This document shows positions 53,751 through 62,533 of a stretch of 64,000 nt of DNA, one piece after another (the stretch's first letter is position 1; every line of letters starts with the position of its first letter). The notes below the pieces were generated by a model. That model was not told where the DNA came from. It did no database searches and worked only from the letters and a program-made list of their open reading frames with translations. Source of the DNA: Pseudomonadota bacterium (lineage in GTDB: Bacteria; Pseudomonadota; Alphaproteobacteria; Rhizobiales; Rhizobiaceae); NCBI GenBank assembly GCA_023451735.1, contig JAEXYH010000096.1:165600-229599 (forward strand). Reading direction: 5' to 3'. A program made the translations under genes and the position numbers.

Positions 53751-55732
53751 AGGCTGCTCAATGGCTTTTTCAACAGACTATCGCGGAACGAACCTTCCCG
53801 CTTCAGGAACGGATTTGGCCTTGCTGCCGGTTCGGAACCGGCCGCTGGCGCCGGAGCCGGGCGGTCCCGCAAGAAGACGCGGTTATCCAGCGGCGGCGAA
53901 GGTTCCACTCTCGTCGATCTCGGCAGCATGTCAGGGCGATAGGGCTCTGCGGCCGTGTTCGGCTTTGCTTCCGCCTTGCCGGCCGGTCCTATCTCCCTCT
54001 TCCAGCGATCGAGTTCAGCATCGCTTGCCGGAGGGTAGTCACCATGCGTGGCGGGGATGAATGACGCCGCAGGCATGACGCCGGCCGCTTCGGCAGCGAG
54101 ATAGCTTTGCTGAAACGTACTGATGTCGGGACTGCTTGTGGATCGCATGCGCGAGACGATGCTGCGCAAATCCACGGTATCCGGCGTTTCCTCGTGATTC
54201 TTCTCTGCGACACCATGGGCTTTGGGCAGATGCCCGGCATCGACATGGCTGAATTTCATTCTCATCGGGACCGCGATCGCTTCGCCGAACGCGATTGCCT
54301 CGCCATTGCCGATCGAGGAGAGGAAGCTGGTCGTAGAAACCGACGAATTCGGGATCGCGGATTTTATGATCTCCTGGTCGCGGTCGTTCGAAAGACGCAT
54401 GGCAAACAGTGTCGAGCACTGCGAGAGAATGGTCTGGTCGAGTTCTCCTGGTCGCTGGGTAATCACGCCGAGGGAAACGCCGTATTTGCGGCCTTCCTTT
54501 GCGATGCGCGCAATCGCCTGACGGGTCGGGATGAAGCCGAGGTTGGGATCGGCCGGTACGTAACGATGCGCCTCTTCACAAACAACCAGCATGTGGATGG
54601 CGCCGTTGCTCCACAGCGCGAGCTCGAACGCCATGCGGCATAGGATCGAGGCCACGGAGTTGACCACTTCCGAAGGAATTCCGGCAAGCTGGAAGGTCGA
54701 GATCGGACGCTCGTCGCCGGGAATCCGGAAGATATGTGCAATGGTCTCCATGATCGTGTCGTTGATCGTGTTGTTGGAGAACATGAAATGGTATCGCGGG
54801 TCGTTGATGGCGGACGCGACCCGCATTTTCAACGAGCGGAGAAACGGCTTCTCGGCCCGGCCTTCGAGACGGCCAATGCGATCGTCGATCAATGCCAGGA
54901 GATCGGCCATGCGATAGGGGACCGGAGTGTCGGCGGTCACCGAGCTTTTCTCGGATGTCCGTCTCGTCAAGCCCGAATCGCTGCCGCGAAAGGCACGCTT
55001 CGCCTCCGGAATAAGGTCACGAAGAATATCGAGTTCCTCAGGGATCGCGGGCCGTCCACGGAAGACTACCTCTGCAAATTCTTCCAGCCGCATCAGCCAG
55101 AAAGGCAGGTCGAGCGTATCGGTATCGATCGTTACTGCGTGTTCGGGAAAAGCCGCGGCAAACTCGTTGTGCGGATCAAGGATCAGCACCCTGAGTTTCG
55201 GATCGGCTTCAATCGCCTTGTGCAGCAATAACGAAACTGCCGTCGACTTGCCGACGCCGGTGGAGCCGACGATGGCAAAGTGTTTGGACAGCATTGTCGG
55301 CACATGGATCGAAGCATCGATACTGTCGTCCTGTGTCAGCTTGCCGATGACGCAGGTTTCGCTTTTGCCCGGATCATAGATCTTCACAAGATCCGCCGAG
55401 CGGATGCGGTGCGCGACTGCGCCGAGATAAGGATATCGCGAGATGCCCCTGGAGAACTGTTCGCGCCCGTCCGGGCCTACGCGAACCTCGCCCAGCAATT
55501 CGACCTCGATCTGGAATTTGGTGTCGTCATGTTCCGCCCAGTCGCGAACGCCTGTCTGCATCGAATAGGCAAGGGCCACGACGCGGTTGTTGCCGACGGT
55601 GATCGATATGAGCCGACCAACGGACCAGAGTTCGGTAAGTTCGGTTTCACCGCGCTCGGCAACTGCTGCGATTGTTGCATGGGCACCGTTACACGCAACG
55701 ACCCTGCCCAAGAAACGGTTTCCCGGTTTCAT
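53735..55732 (-). CDS. HerA/VirB4-like ATPase (DUF87) with disordered tail
   Basis: 665 residues from ATG 55732 (MKPGNRFLGRVVACNG); ATG 55792 would add 20. N-terminal HAS-barrel-like domain (1-120), P-loop GSTGVGKST (156-164), LILDPHNEFAAAFP, Walker B LVVCEEAHRYVP, sensor-like GVITQRPGELDQTILSQCSTLFAMRLSN, then a Pro/Ala/Arg-rich tail (about 545-665). HerA proteins are hexameric DNA translocases usually paired with the nuclease NurA in archaea and phage-defence systems; no NurA or Sir2-like partner is adjacent. Role in this organism unknown. Confidence 0.88.
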   Translation of the reverse strand: MKPGNRFLGRVVACNGAHATIAAVAERGETELTELWSVGRLISITVGNNRVVALAYSMQTGVRDWAEHDDTKFQIEVELLGEVRVGPDGREQFSRGISRYPYLGAVAHRIRSADLVKIYDPGKSETCVIGKLTQDDSIDASIHVPTMLSKHFAIVGSTGVGKSTAVSLLLHKAIEADPKLRVLILDPHNEFAAAFPEHAVTIDTDTLDLPFWLMRLEEFAEVVFRGRPAIPEELDILRDLIPEAKRAFRGSDSGLTRRTSEKSSVTADTPVPYRMADLLALIDDRIGRLEGRAEKPFLRSLKMRVASAINDPRYHFMFSNNTINDTIMETIAHIFRIPGDERPISTFQLAGIPSEVVNSVASILCRMAFELALWSNGAIHMLVVCEEAHRYVPADPNLGFIPTRQAIARIAKEGRKYGVSLGVITQRPGELDQTILSQCSTLFAMRLSNDRDQEIIKSAIPNSSVSTTSFLSSIGNGEAIAFGEAIAVPMRMKFSHVDAGHLPKAHGVAEKNHEETPDTVDLRSIVSRMRSTSSPDISTFQQSYLAAEAAGVMPAASFIPATHGDYPPASDAELDRWKREIGPAGKAEAKPNTAAEPYRPDMLPRSTRVEPSPPLDNRVFLRDRPAPAPAAGSEPAARPNPFLKREGSFRDSLLKKPLSSLYDKD

Positions 55733-55955
55733 GGTATCCCGACGATCGTGTTCTCCGGTCAAGGAAGAACGATGGGGGTCGTCATTGTGCAATGGGCGCC
55801 CCTGTCATTGGGGTAGGGTAAGGCCCGTGTTCGGGCGGCGTACTGAATATGCAAGTTATGACCTGCCGCTTAACAACTGGTATAGGCGCGAGGCAATCAG
55901 TCCGCCGGTTTGGCCGAAAACAGTATCCTTTCGAGACTTTTGCTCAAAGGCTGCG

Positions 55956-55984
55956 TTGACGGATACCCATTATGCGGCTAACAC
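55956..55984 (+). promoter_or_regulatory. predicted promoter of the ilvIH leader transcript
   Basis: TTGACG (55956-55961) - 17 bases - TAACAC (55979-55984). Transcription would begin around 55991-55993, that is, at the ATG of the leader peptide. The -10 match is modest. Confidence 0.42.
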
Positions 55985-55992
55985 TCAGCCCC

Positions 55993-56049
55993 ATGAAGAT
56001 TTCGAAGGCACTTATTGTGGTGGGAACGCGCATGGGCAGGACGGTGTAA
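55993..56049 (+). CDS. ilvIH leader peptide
   Basis: Eighteen codons reading MKISKALIVVGTRMGRTV then TAA. Six of 18 residues are Ile, Leu or Val, with a run ALIVV, as expected of a peptide whose translation senses branched-chain aminoacyl-tRNA. No Shine-Dalgarno precedes it; the predicted transcript start is at or next to the ATG, so it may be translated leaderless, as is known for the rhizobial trp leader. Sits before a hairpin and terminator in front of ilvI. Confidence 0.72.
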   Translation: MKISKALIVVGTRMGRTV

Positions 56050-56107
56050 CCGTCCGGCATTAGCCACCCATGCGCGGAAAGACAGGCTCCTAAAGGGGCC
56101 TTTTTTT
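56028..56107 (+). promoter_or_regulatory. ilvIH transcription attenuator
   Basis: Long stem GCGCATGGG (56028-56036) / CCCATGCGC (56067-56075) enclosing an inner stem GGACGGT / ACCGTCC (56039-56045 / 56049-56055), followed by terminator AGGCTCC (56084-56090) - TAAA - GGGGCCT (56095-56101) and seven T (56101-56107). TAGCC (56061-56065) could pair with GGCT of the terminator arm as an antiterminator. Ribosome stalling on the leader codons would decide the fold. Inferred, not folded by program. Confidence 0.65.
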
Positions 56108-56215
56108 ATGCCTTGTTTCCGGTCGATCATCTCAGCTCAAAACACCGGAAGCAAAAATCTCCAGCAGCAATCCAGGCCATTGCAGGTAAAAGGCCAGACA
56201 TCAGGAGGACAGGAC

Positions 56216-58003
56216 ATGACGGATACGGCGGATAACGGCAACCGAATGACAGGCGCCGAAATCGTGCTTCGCGCTTTGAAGGACAATGGCGTCGAGCATC
56301 TTTTCGGCTATCCCGGCGGCGCCGTGCTTCCGATCTATGACGAGATCTTTCAGCAGGATGACATCCAGCACATTCTCGTCCGTCATGAACAGGGCGCCGG
56401 TCATGCGGCAGAAGGTTATGCCCGCTCCACCGGCAAGGTCGGCGTCATGCTGGTGACTTCCGGCCCCGGCGCTACCAATGCGGTCACGCCGCTGCAGGAC
56501 GCCTTGATGGATTCGATCCCGCTGGTCTGCCTGACCGGCCAGGTTCCGACCACGCTGATCGGCTCCGACGCCTTCCAGGAAGCAGATACGGTCGGTATCA
56601 CGCGTCCCTGCACCAAGCACAACTGGCTGGTCAAGGATGTCAACGAGCTGGCCGGCATCATCCACGAAGCCTTCCGTATCGCACAGACCGGCCGTCCCGG
56701 CCCGGTCGTTGTCGATATTCCGAAGGACGTGCAGTTCGCCACCGGCACCTATGTTCCGCCGTCTGAAGCACTCGCAAGCAAAAGCTACAAGCCGAAGGTC
56801 GATGGTGATCTGAAGGCAATCCAGGCAGCTGTCGAACTGATGGCGACAGCTCGCCGGCCGATACTCTATACCGGCGGCGGCGTCATCAATGCCGGCCCGG
56901 AAGCCTCGAAGCTTCTGCGCGAATTGGTGGAACTGACCGATTTCCCGATCACGTCGACGCTGATGGGCCTGGGCGCCTATCCGGCATCGGGCAAGAACTG
57001 GCTCGGAATGCTTGGTATGCACGGCTCCTACGAAGCCAACATGGCCATGCATGACTGTGACGTCATGGTCTGCATTGGTGCCCGTTTCGATGACCGTATT
57101 ACCGGACGTCTGAATGCGTTCTCACCCAACTCGCGCAAGGTCCATATCGATATCGACCCCTCGTCGATCAACAAGAACGTTCGCGTTGATATTCCGATCA
57201 TCGGCGATGTCGGCCATGTTCTCGAAGACATGGTTCGCCTGTGGCGGGCCTTGCCGAAGAAGCCGGAAAAGACACAGGCTGCCGAATGGCGCTCGTCGAT
57301 CGAGACCTGGCGGGCGAGAAAGTCGTTCTCCTACAAGAACTCGAATGACGTCATCATGCCGCAATATGCGCTGGAGCGTCTGGCCGAAGCGACAAAAGGG
57401 CGGGAAACATTCATCACCACCGAGGTTGGCCAGCACCAGATGTGGGCGGCCCAGTTCTTCGGCTTCGAAGAGCCGAACCACTGGATGACCTCGGGCGGTC
57501 TCGGGACGATGGGTTACGGACTGCCGGCAGCACTTGGCGTGCAGGTGGCCCATCCCGACGCGCTCGTCATCGATGTCGCGGGCGATGCCTCGATCCAGAT
57601 GTGCATCCAGGAAATGTCCTGTGCCATCCAGCATAACCTGCCGGTCAAGATCTTCATCCTGAACAACCAGTATATGGGCATGGTGCGCCAATGGCAGCAG
57701 TTGTTGCATGGCAACCGCCTGTCGAATTCCTACACGGAAGCGATGCCTGACTTCGTCAAGCTGGCGGAAGCCTATGGTGCGGTCGGCATGTATTGCGATG
57801 ATCCGAAGGAACTGGACGAAAAGATTGCCGAGATGATCGCCGTGAAGGCCCCCGTCATCTTCGACTGCCGCGTCGCCAATCTCGCCAATTGCTTCCCGAT
57901 GATTCCGTCGGGCAAGGCGCATAACGAGATGCTGCTGCCGGATGAAGCTTCCGACGAAGCCGTTGCTACCGCCATTGATGCAAAGGGCCGCCAGCTCGTT
58001 TGA
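56216..58003 (+). CDS. ilvI: acetolactate synthase large subunit
   Basis: ThDP-dependent first common step of branched-chain amino acid synthesis. 595 residues from ATG 56216 with AGGAGG at about 56202-56208. Seen: MTGAEIVLRALKDNGVEHLFGYPGGAVLPIYD, VRHEQGAGHAAEGYAR with the catalytic Glu, VTSGPGATNAVTPLQDA, FAD-binding middle domain and ThDP motif GDASIQMCIQEM to LNNQYMGMVRQWQQ. The frame from 56015 onward upstream covers the leader region and is excluded. 47 bases before ilvH. Confidence 0.96.
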   Translation: MTDTADNGNRMTGAEIVLRALKDNGVEHLFGYPGGAVLPIYDEIFQQDDIQHILVRHEQGAGHAAEGYARSTGKVGVMLVTSGPGATNAVTPLQDALMDSIPLVCLTGQVPTTLIGSDAFQEADTVGITRPCTKHNWLVKDVNELAGIIHEAFRIAQTGRPGPVVVDIPKDVQFATGTYVPPSEALASKSYKPKVDGDLKAIQAAVELMATARRPILYTGGGVINAGPEASKLLRELVELTDFPITSTLMGLGAYPASGKNWLGMLGMHGSYEANMAMHDCDVMVCIGARFDDRITGRLNAFSPNSRKVHIDIDPSSINKNVRVDIPIIGDVGHVLEDMVRLWRALPKKPEKTQAAEWRSSIETWRARKSFSYKNSNDVIMPQYALERLAEATKGRETFITTEVGQHQMWAAQFFGFEEPNHWMTSGGLGTMGYGLPAALGVQVAHPDALVIDVAGDASIQMCIQEMSCAIQHNLPVKIFILNNQYMGMVRQWQQLLHGNRLSNSYTEAMPDFVKLAEAYGAVGMYCDDPKELDEKIAEMIAVKAPVIFDCRVANLANCFPMIPSGKAHNEMLLPDEASDEAVATAIDAKGRQLV

Positions 58004-58050
58004 TGCGAGCCGGCATTCCTGACGAAATTTTAAGGGAACGGACCCAGATC

Positions 58051-58623
58051 ATGAACGCACATCAGCAACCGACCGGCTCTGCCTATTTCATTAGCCCGGA
58101 GACCGCCAAGGTCGAGAGCCACACACTATCGGTTCTCGTGACCAACGAACCGGGCGTACTTGCACGCGTCATCGGCCTTTTCTCCGGCCGCGGCTACAAC
58201 ATCGAAAGTCTCACCGTTTCGGAAACGGAACACGAATCTCACCTATCGCGCATTACCATCGTCACCAATGGTACGCCGACCGTGCTTGAGCAGATCAAGG
58301 CGCAGCTCGAGCGGATCGTACCGGTACACCGCGTTGTTGATCTCACCGTGCGTGCTGGCCAGCTTGGACAGGAGCGCCCGATAGAGCGGGAAGTGGCGTT
58401 GATCAAGGTGGCGGGAACCGGTGAAAGCCGAGCCGAGGTTCTGCGTCTCGCCGATGCCTTCCAGGCGAAGGTCGTGGACGCGACGGTCGGTCATTTCATT
58501 TTCGAGATCACCGGAAAATCCTCGAAGATCGACCAGTTCGTCGCCGTGGTAAAGCCGCTCGGGCTGATCGAGGTCTGCCGTACCGGCATCGCAGCGATGA
58601 ACCGCGGTCCGCAGGGCATGTAA
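58051..58623 (+). CDS. ilvH: acetolactate synthase small regulatory subunit
   Basis: 190 residues from ATG 58051 (MNAHQQPTGSAYFI). N-terminal ACT domain (HTLSVLVTNEPGVLARVIGLFSGRGYNIESLTVSETE, about 24-60) that binds valine for feedback inhibition, followed by a C-terminal catalytic-activation domain (REVALIKVAGTGESRAEVLRL). Works with IlvI and is co-transcribed under the leader control. Confidence 0.95.
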   Translation: MNAHQQPTGSAYFISPETAKVESHTLSVLVTNEPGVLARVIGLFSGRGYNIESLTVSETEHESHLSRITIVTNGTPTVLEQIKAQLERIVPVHRVVDLTVRAGQLGQERPIEREVALIKVAGTGESRAEVLRLADAFQAKVVDATVGHFIFEITGKSSKIDQFVAVVKPLGLIEVCRTGIAAMNRGPQGM

Positions 58624-58693
58624 CGGGATTGGACAAAGCCGACCGTCCAGAGTAGGCGATAACAAATCGGTTCAAACTCGGACGGTCGCTGCC

Positions 58694-59719
58694 TTGAAAT
58701 ATGATGATCCCGGCAAGATCGGGGGGAAACCCTGGCTTGCCCCAGTCGGAACGTCACTCGGAGCCATGCGCTGGCTTCGGAAAGATATGCCGTGGGTAAA
58801 GGACTATCTCGACGTGCCGGAGTTCCGGACATGCCTTGCGCCCGGCATTGGCGGAACCATGGCCTGGGGTGGCCGCATCGTCGCGAAAATGACGGAGACG
58901 ATCGCTACCGCGCGCCATCTGCCGCATTGGCGGCTTGAGGACGGATTTCTTCGCTCCGTGCGACTTGGAAAATCGGGCGTTCTGCCTTTTTCCATCGTTG
59001 CAGACGATCTGGCTCTGTCGATGGATGCGTCCAAGGCTTCGCGTCTGGAAAGGCTCATCGCCGAGGCTTCGGACGATGGCGGGCAGGAGGCGAGGGATGT
59101 TCGCGAAGCGATCGTTCTCCACGGGCTTTCCAAATACAACCACCTTCCTCATCGGGAGCCGACGTTCGAGAAGAGCGGGAGGCGGAGAATCCTTCTCATC
59201 GATCAGGTGAAGGGAGACGTGTCCGTTCCACTCTCGCTAGGATCATCGGCGTCTTTCTCGACCATGCTCGATGATGCGCTGATAACTGGTGCTCACTGCA
59301 TCGTGCGCACGCATCCCGATGTCATTGCCGGTTATCGCGAGGGGTATCTCACGGAAATGGTCTCGGGCAGGGCAGGCGTTACGCTATCTGCGGAGCCGGT
59401 GTCGGCCGCATCGATCCTGAAGGTCGTTGACGAGGTCTGGACGGTTGCAAGCCAGTTCGGCTTCGACGCGCTTTTGCGCGGCGTGCCGGTGCGTTGTTAT
59501 GCTGCGCCGTTTTATGCCGGCTGGGGTCTGACCGACGACCATATGAGCGAGCGTGCCCAGCCAATTGTCTCAAAGCGTCGTGGCGTGGCGCGCAGTATCG
59601 ACCAGCTCGCGGCGGCTGCCTTCATCCATTATCCCATCTATCGCGTTCCCGAGACCCGGCAGGCGTCGGATGTGTTTCGGACGATCGATGCAATCGTCGC
59701 CGGTCGCGCCCGCCTTTAG
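58694..59719 (+). CDS. single-domain KpsC/LpsZ-like capsule polysaccharide protein
   Basis: 341 residues from TTG 58694. Seen: WGGRIVAKMTETIATARHLPHWRLEDGFLRSVRLG, VRTHPDVIAGYREGYL, VWTVASQFGFDALLRGVPVRCYAAPFYAGWGLTDD and RSIDQLAAAAFIHYPIYRVPET, all signature parts of the KpsC/LpsZ family of beta-Kdo transferases that prime capsule or K-antigen chains. Full KpsC has two such modules; this protein has one, like LpsZ. No other capsule genes are in the window. The ribosome site is weak, so start and level are uncertain. Confidence 0.86.
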   Translation: MKYDDPGKIGGKPWLAPVGTSLGAMRWLRKDMPWVKDYLDVPEFRTCLAPGIGGTMAWGGRIVAKMTETIATARHLPHWRLEDGFLRSVRLGKSGVLPFSIVADDLALSMDASKASRLERLIAEASDDGGQEARDVREAIVLHGLSKYNHLPHREPTFEKSGRRRILLIDQVKGDVSVPLSLGSSASFSTMLDDALITGAHCIVRTHPDVIAGYREGYLTEMVSGRAGVTLSAEPVSAASILKVVDEVWTVASQFGFDALLRGVPVRCYAAPFYAGWGLTDDHMSERAQPIVSKRRGVARSIDQLAAAAFIHYPIYRVPETRQASDVFRTIDAIVAGRARL

Positions 59720-59720
59720 A

Positions 59721-60566
59721 TCAGAGCATTTCCAGTGGTCGTTTTCTGGATGGCGGAGGGAAGGCGGCGTCGAGCGCTCCCCAATCCTCCTTGCTGATCT
59801 CCAACCCAATAGCCCCGGCATTTTCCTCGACACGGTGCTGATCGCTGGATTTCGGGATGGCGATCGTGTTTCGCGATCGCATGACGAAGGCGATCGCAAG
59901 CTGGGCGGGGGTTGCCTGATAGGCCTTGGCGATGCGGATCAGTTCGGTGTTGCGCAGGATGCGGCCCTGTTCGATAGGGGAATAGGCCATGACCGGAATA
60001 TTGCGCTGCTGGCACCAGGGCAGAAGATCGTATTCGATACCCCGGCGAGACAGATTGTAGAGCACCTGATTGGCGGCGCATTTGTCTCCATCTCGCACCT
60101 CCATCAATTCTTCCATATCCTCGACATCGAAATTCGATACACCCCACTCCCGAATCTTCCCCGACTTGCGAAGCTCTTCAAACCCAGCAACGGTTTCCTC
60201 GAGGTCGTATTCCCCACGCCAGTGCAGAAGATAGAGGTCCAGCCGATCGGTCTTCAGGCGCTTAAGGCTGCGCTCGCAGGCATCGATGACGCCTTGGTAA
60301 CTGGCATTGTAAGGATAGACTTTGCTGACGAGGCACACATCGTCGCGGCGCCCCTCTATGGCCTTTCCCGTAATGATCTCGGAGCCGCCTTCTCCATACA
60401 TTTCGGCTGTGTCGATCAGCGTCATGCCGAGATCCAAGCCGCGTTTAAGGCTCTCGACTTCCTGATCGGCAGTCCGGGCATTTTCGCCCATTTTCCAGGT
60501 TCCCAGCCCAAGTGACGGCACCATCGTTCCGGAAGGGAGGGTGGCGGATGAGGTGTCGGGTATCAT
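59721..60566 (-). CDS. aldo/keto reductase
   Basis: 281 residues, NADPH-dependent (alpha/beta)8 oxidoreductase. Catalytic tetrad seen: Asp52 and Tyr57 (LIDTAEMYGEGGSE), Lys82 (CLVSKVYP) and His115 (LYLLHWRG). Also REWGVSNFD, NQVLYNLSRRGIEYDLLPW and the nucleotide-binding AIPKSSDQHRVEEN. Belongs to the bacterial YtbE/YeaE-like aldehyde or methylglyoxal reductases; substrate not determinable. AGAGGA precedes the ATG. Stops convergent with the KpsC-like gene with one base between. Confidence 0.91.
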   Translation of the reverse strand: MIPDTSSATLPSGTMVPSLGLGTWKMGENARTADQEVESLKRGLDLGMTLIDTAEMYGEGGSEIITGKAIEGRRDDVCLVSKVYPYNASYQGVIDACERSLKRLKTDRLDLYLLHWRGEYDLEETVAGFEELRKSGKIREWGVSNFDVEDMEELMEVRDGDKCAANQVLYNLSRRGIEYDLLPWCQQRNIPVMAYSPIEQGRILRNTELIRIAKAYQATPAQLAIAFVMRSRNTIAIPKSSDQHRVEENAGAIGLEISKEDWGALDAAFPPPSRKRPLEML

Positions 60567-60753
60567 GGAGATCCTCTCTTTTGGTGTAAGACTAACCTAG
60601 GTATTTGTTACGGGATGCCAAGCTGGCGATTCGCGCATTTCAATGCGGCAAATCCGTCTGGCCCGTAGCGGCCTGCGTTCTTATCCCTGGCTTTGATTCA
60701 TCTTTCGTTCTTTTCTGTTGCGCTTTCGCCGAGAATCCTGCCAAGTCCCGAGC

Positions 60754-61878
60754 ATGCAATTTGCACCGCAACAGGATGAGGCCCTCAAGGCCGTTTCGCG
60801 CTGGCTGAAGGACGGGCGTAGCCAGGTTTTCCGGCTGTTCGGTTATGCCGGCACGGGCAAGACGACGCTTGCCAAACATTTTGCGGAGCATGTCGATGGA
60901 GAAGTGCTGTTTGCAGCCTTTACCGGCAAGGCGGCGCAGGTTCTGCGATCCAGAGGTGCACGCAACGCAAAAACCATTCACTCGCTGATCTATCGCCCGC
61001 GCGGTGAAGAGGCGGTTGAGGACGAGGAGACGGGCAAGACGTCGATCTCCCCGATGTTTGCCATCAACCGCCAGAGCCCGGTCGCTAAAGCCGCTCTCAT
61101 CGTCATCGACGAATGCTCGATGGTCGATGAGGCGTTGGGCAAGGACCTGATGAGTTTCGGCACGCCGATCCTGGTTCTCGGCGATCCGGGGCAGCTTCCG
61201 CCCGTTTCCGGCGGCGGGTTCTTCACCGAACAGGAGCCGGACTATCTGCTGACTGAAATCCATCGCCAGGCGCAGGACAATCCCATCATCCAGCTCGCCA
61301 TGCAGGTGCGTGAGGGCAGAGAGATCATGTATGGCGATTACGGCAAGGCCCAGGTGATTTCGCGGGATGAAGTCACCCAGGAGCTGGTGCTGGAGGCCGA
61401 TCAGGTACTGGTCGGCACCAACCGCACCCGCAAACGCTATAACCAGCGCCTGCGTGAACTGAAGGGTTTTACCGCCGACTATCCGCAATCGGGTGACAAG
61501 CTCGTCTGCCTCAGGAACGATCAGGTCAAGGGTCTGCTCAACGGCTCGCTCTGGCAGGTGATGAGCGCGTCGCGCGAAACGGTAAAGCCCGGTATAAATC
61601 TTATGATCCGACCGGAAGACGACGACATGGATCGGGGGGCTGCGAAGATCAAGCTGCTCAAGGCTGCGTTCGAAAGCGAGGAGGAAATCCCGTGGTCGAT
61701 GCGCAAGCGTTATGACGAGTTTGACTACGGCTATGCGCTGACCTGCCATAAGGCGCAGGGTTCGCAATGGAACAACGTGGTTCTGTTCGACGAAAGCTAT
61801 GCATTCCGCGATACGCGCGAACGTTGGCTTTACACGGCGATCACCCGCGCGGCCGAAACTCTGACGATCGTTCGATAG
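60754..61878 (+). CDS. small SF1B helicase, RecD/Dda-like
   Basis: 374 residues from ATG 60754 (MQFAPQQDEALKAV). Seen: Walker A GYAGTGKTT (30-38), AAFTGKAAQVLRSRG (motif Ia), LIVIDECSMVDE (motif II), LVLGDPGQLPPV (III), and UvrD_C_2-type end with DYGYALTCHKAQGSQWNNVVLFDES and WLYTAITRAAETL (motifs V and VI). It lacks the RecBC partners and the RecD2 N-terminal extension, so resembles phage T4 Dda more in size. Probably a 5'-3' helicase for repair or restart. Confidence 0.88.
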   Translation: MQFAPQQDEALKAVSRWLKDGRSQVFRLFGYAGTGKTTLAKHFAEHVDGEVLFAAFTGKAAQVLRSRGARNAKTIHSLIYRPRGEEAVEDEETGKTSISPMFAINRQSPVAKAALIVIDECSMVDEALGKDLMSFGTPILVLGDPGQLPPVSGGGFFTEQEPDYLLTEIHRQAQDNPIIQLAMQVREGREIMYGDYGKAQVISRDEVTQELVLEADQVLVGTNRTRKRYNQRLRELKGFTADYPQSGDKLVCLRNDQVKGLLNGSLWQVMSASRETVKPGINLMIRPEDDDMDRGAAKIKLLKAAFESEEEIPWSMRKRYDEFDYGYALTCHKAQGSQWNNVVLFDESYAFRDTRERWLYTAITRAAETLTIVR

Positions 61879-62038
61879 GAGCGGGAACTTCGCCTTGTCT
61901 TCCGGATCATTGGTCGCGGTGGTCGTTGACAATGAAACGGGGACACGGCAAAAGCGTTGTAACCGCAAAGCCGAAATGGCGTTCTCAGGCACGAGACTAT
62001 GCCTGGATTGCGGATGGATTTATGGGGTTGGTGAACTC

Positions 62039-62344
62039 ATGGCTGCGAAGATCTATCGTCCTGCGAAAACTGCAATGCAGTCGGGCAAGGCCAAGACCCG
62101 TCTCTGGGTTCTCGAATTCGATCCCGAAACGCCGCGTCGTATCGACCCCATCCTCGGCTATACATCGTCCGGCGACATGAAGCAGCAGCTTCGGCTGACC
62201 TTCGAGACGCAGGAACTGGCAGAGGCCTATGCGCAGCGCGAGGGTATCGAATACCGGGTCATTCACCCGAAAGACGCAAACAGGCAGTCGGTGTCCTATA
62301 CGGACAATTTCCGTTTCAACCGCCAACAGCCCTGGACGCATTGA
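62039..62344 (+). CDS. NDUFS4-like NADH dehydrogenase (complex I) accessory subunit
   Basis: 101 residues from ATG 62039. The sequence MAAKIYRPAKTAMQSGKAKT, WVLEFDPETPRRIDPILGYTSSGD and the C-terminal VSYTDNFRFNRQQPWTH match the ETC_C1_NDUFS4 family, the alphaproteobacterial counterpart of the mitochondrial 18-kDa subunit of complex I. It sits far from the nuo operon, as usual. An open frame upstream (from 61895) is not conserved and is excluded. Confidence 0.88.
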   Translation: MAAKIYRPAKTAMQSGKAKTRLWVLEFDPETPRRIDPILGYTSSGDMKQQLRLTFETQELAEAYAQREGIEYRVIHPKDANRQSVSYTDNFRFNRQQPWTH

Positions 62345-62371
62345 TTGCTGCGGCGGATATCTGCCGCCTAA

Positions 62372-62448
62372 GGCCCCTTAGCTCAACTGGATAGAGCAAC
62401 TGCCTTCTAAGCAGTAGGTCGCAGGTTCGAGTCCTGCAGGGGTCGCCA
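62372..62448 (+). tRNA. tRNA-Arg, anticodon TCT
   Basis: 77 bases including encoded CCA. Acceptor GGCCCCT / AGGGGTC, D-arm GCTC/GAGC, anticodon stem ACTGC/GCAGT with loop CTTCTAA (anticodon TCT, Arg AGA), T-arm GCAGG TTCGAGT CCTGC, discriminator G. All stems pair, with one G-T. Confidence 0.97.
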
Positions 62449-62533
62449 CTAACTTATTGAAATGACTAATGATGTCGATGTTTTGCGGGCGGCTAGGAGC
62501 GGTCGGGCGGGATCGGATAGTCACGTATCGGGC

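Noticed and set aside
56015..56215. N-terminal extension of IlvI by 67 residues
   Set aside because: Covers the leader hairpin and terminator; a perfect Shine-Dalgarno precedes the internal ATG at 56216.
61895..62038. N-terminal extension of the NDUFS4-like protein
   Set aside because: No family similarity; the conserved domain starts with the ATG at 62039.
62449..62533. possible integration site at the 3' end of tRNA-Arg
   Set aside because: No integrase and no repeat of the tRNA 3' end found downstream in the window.
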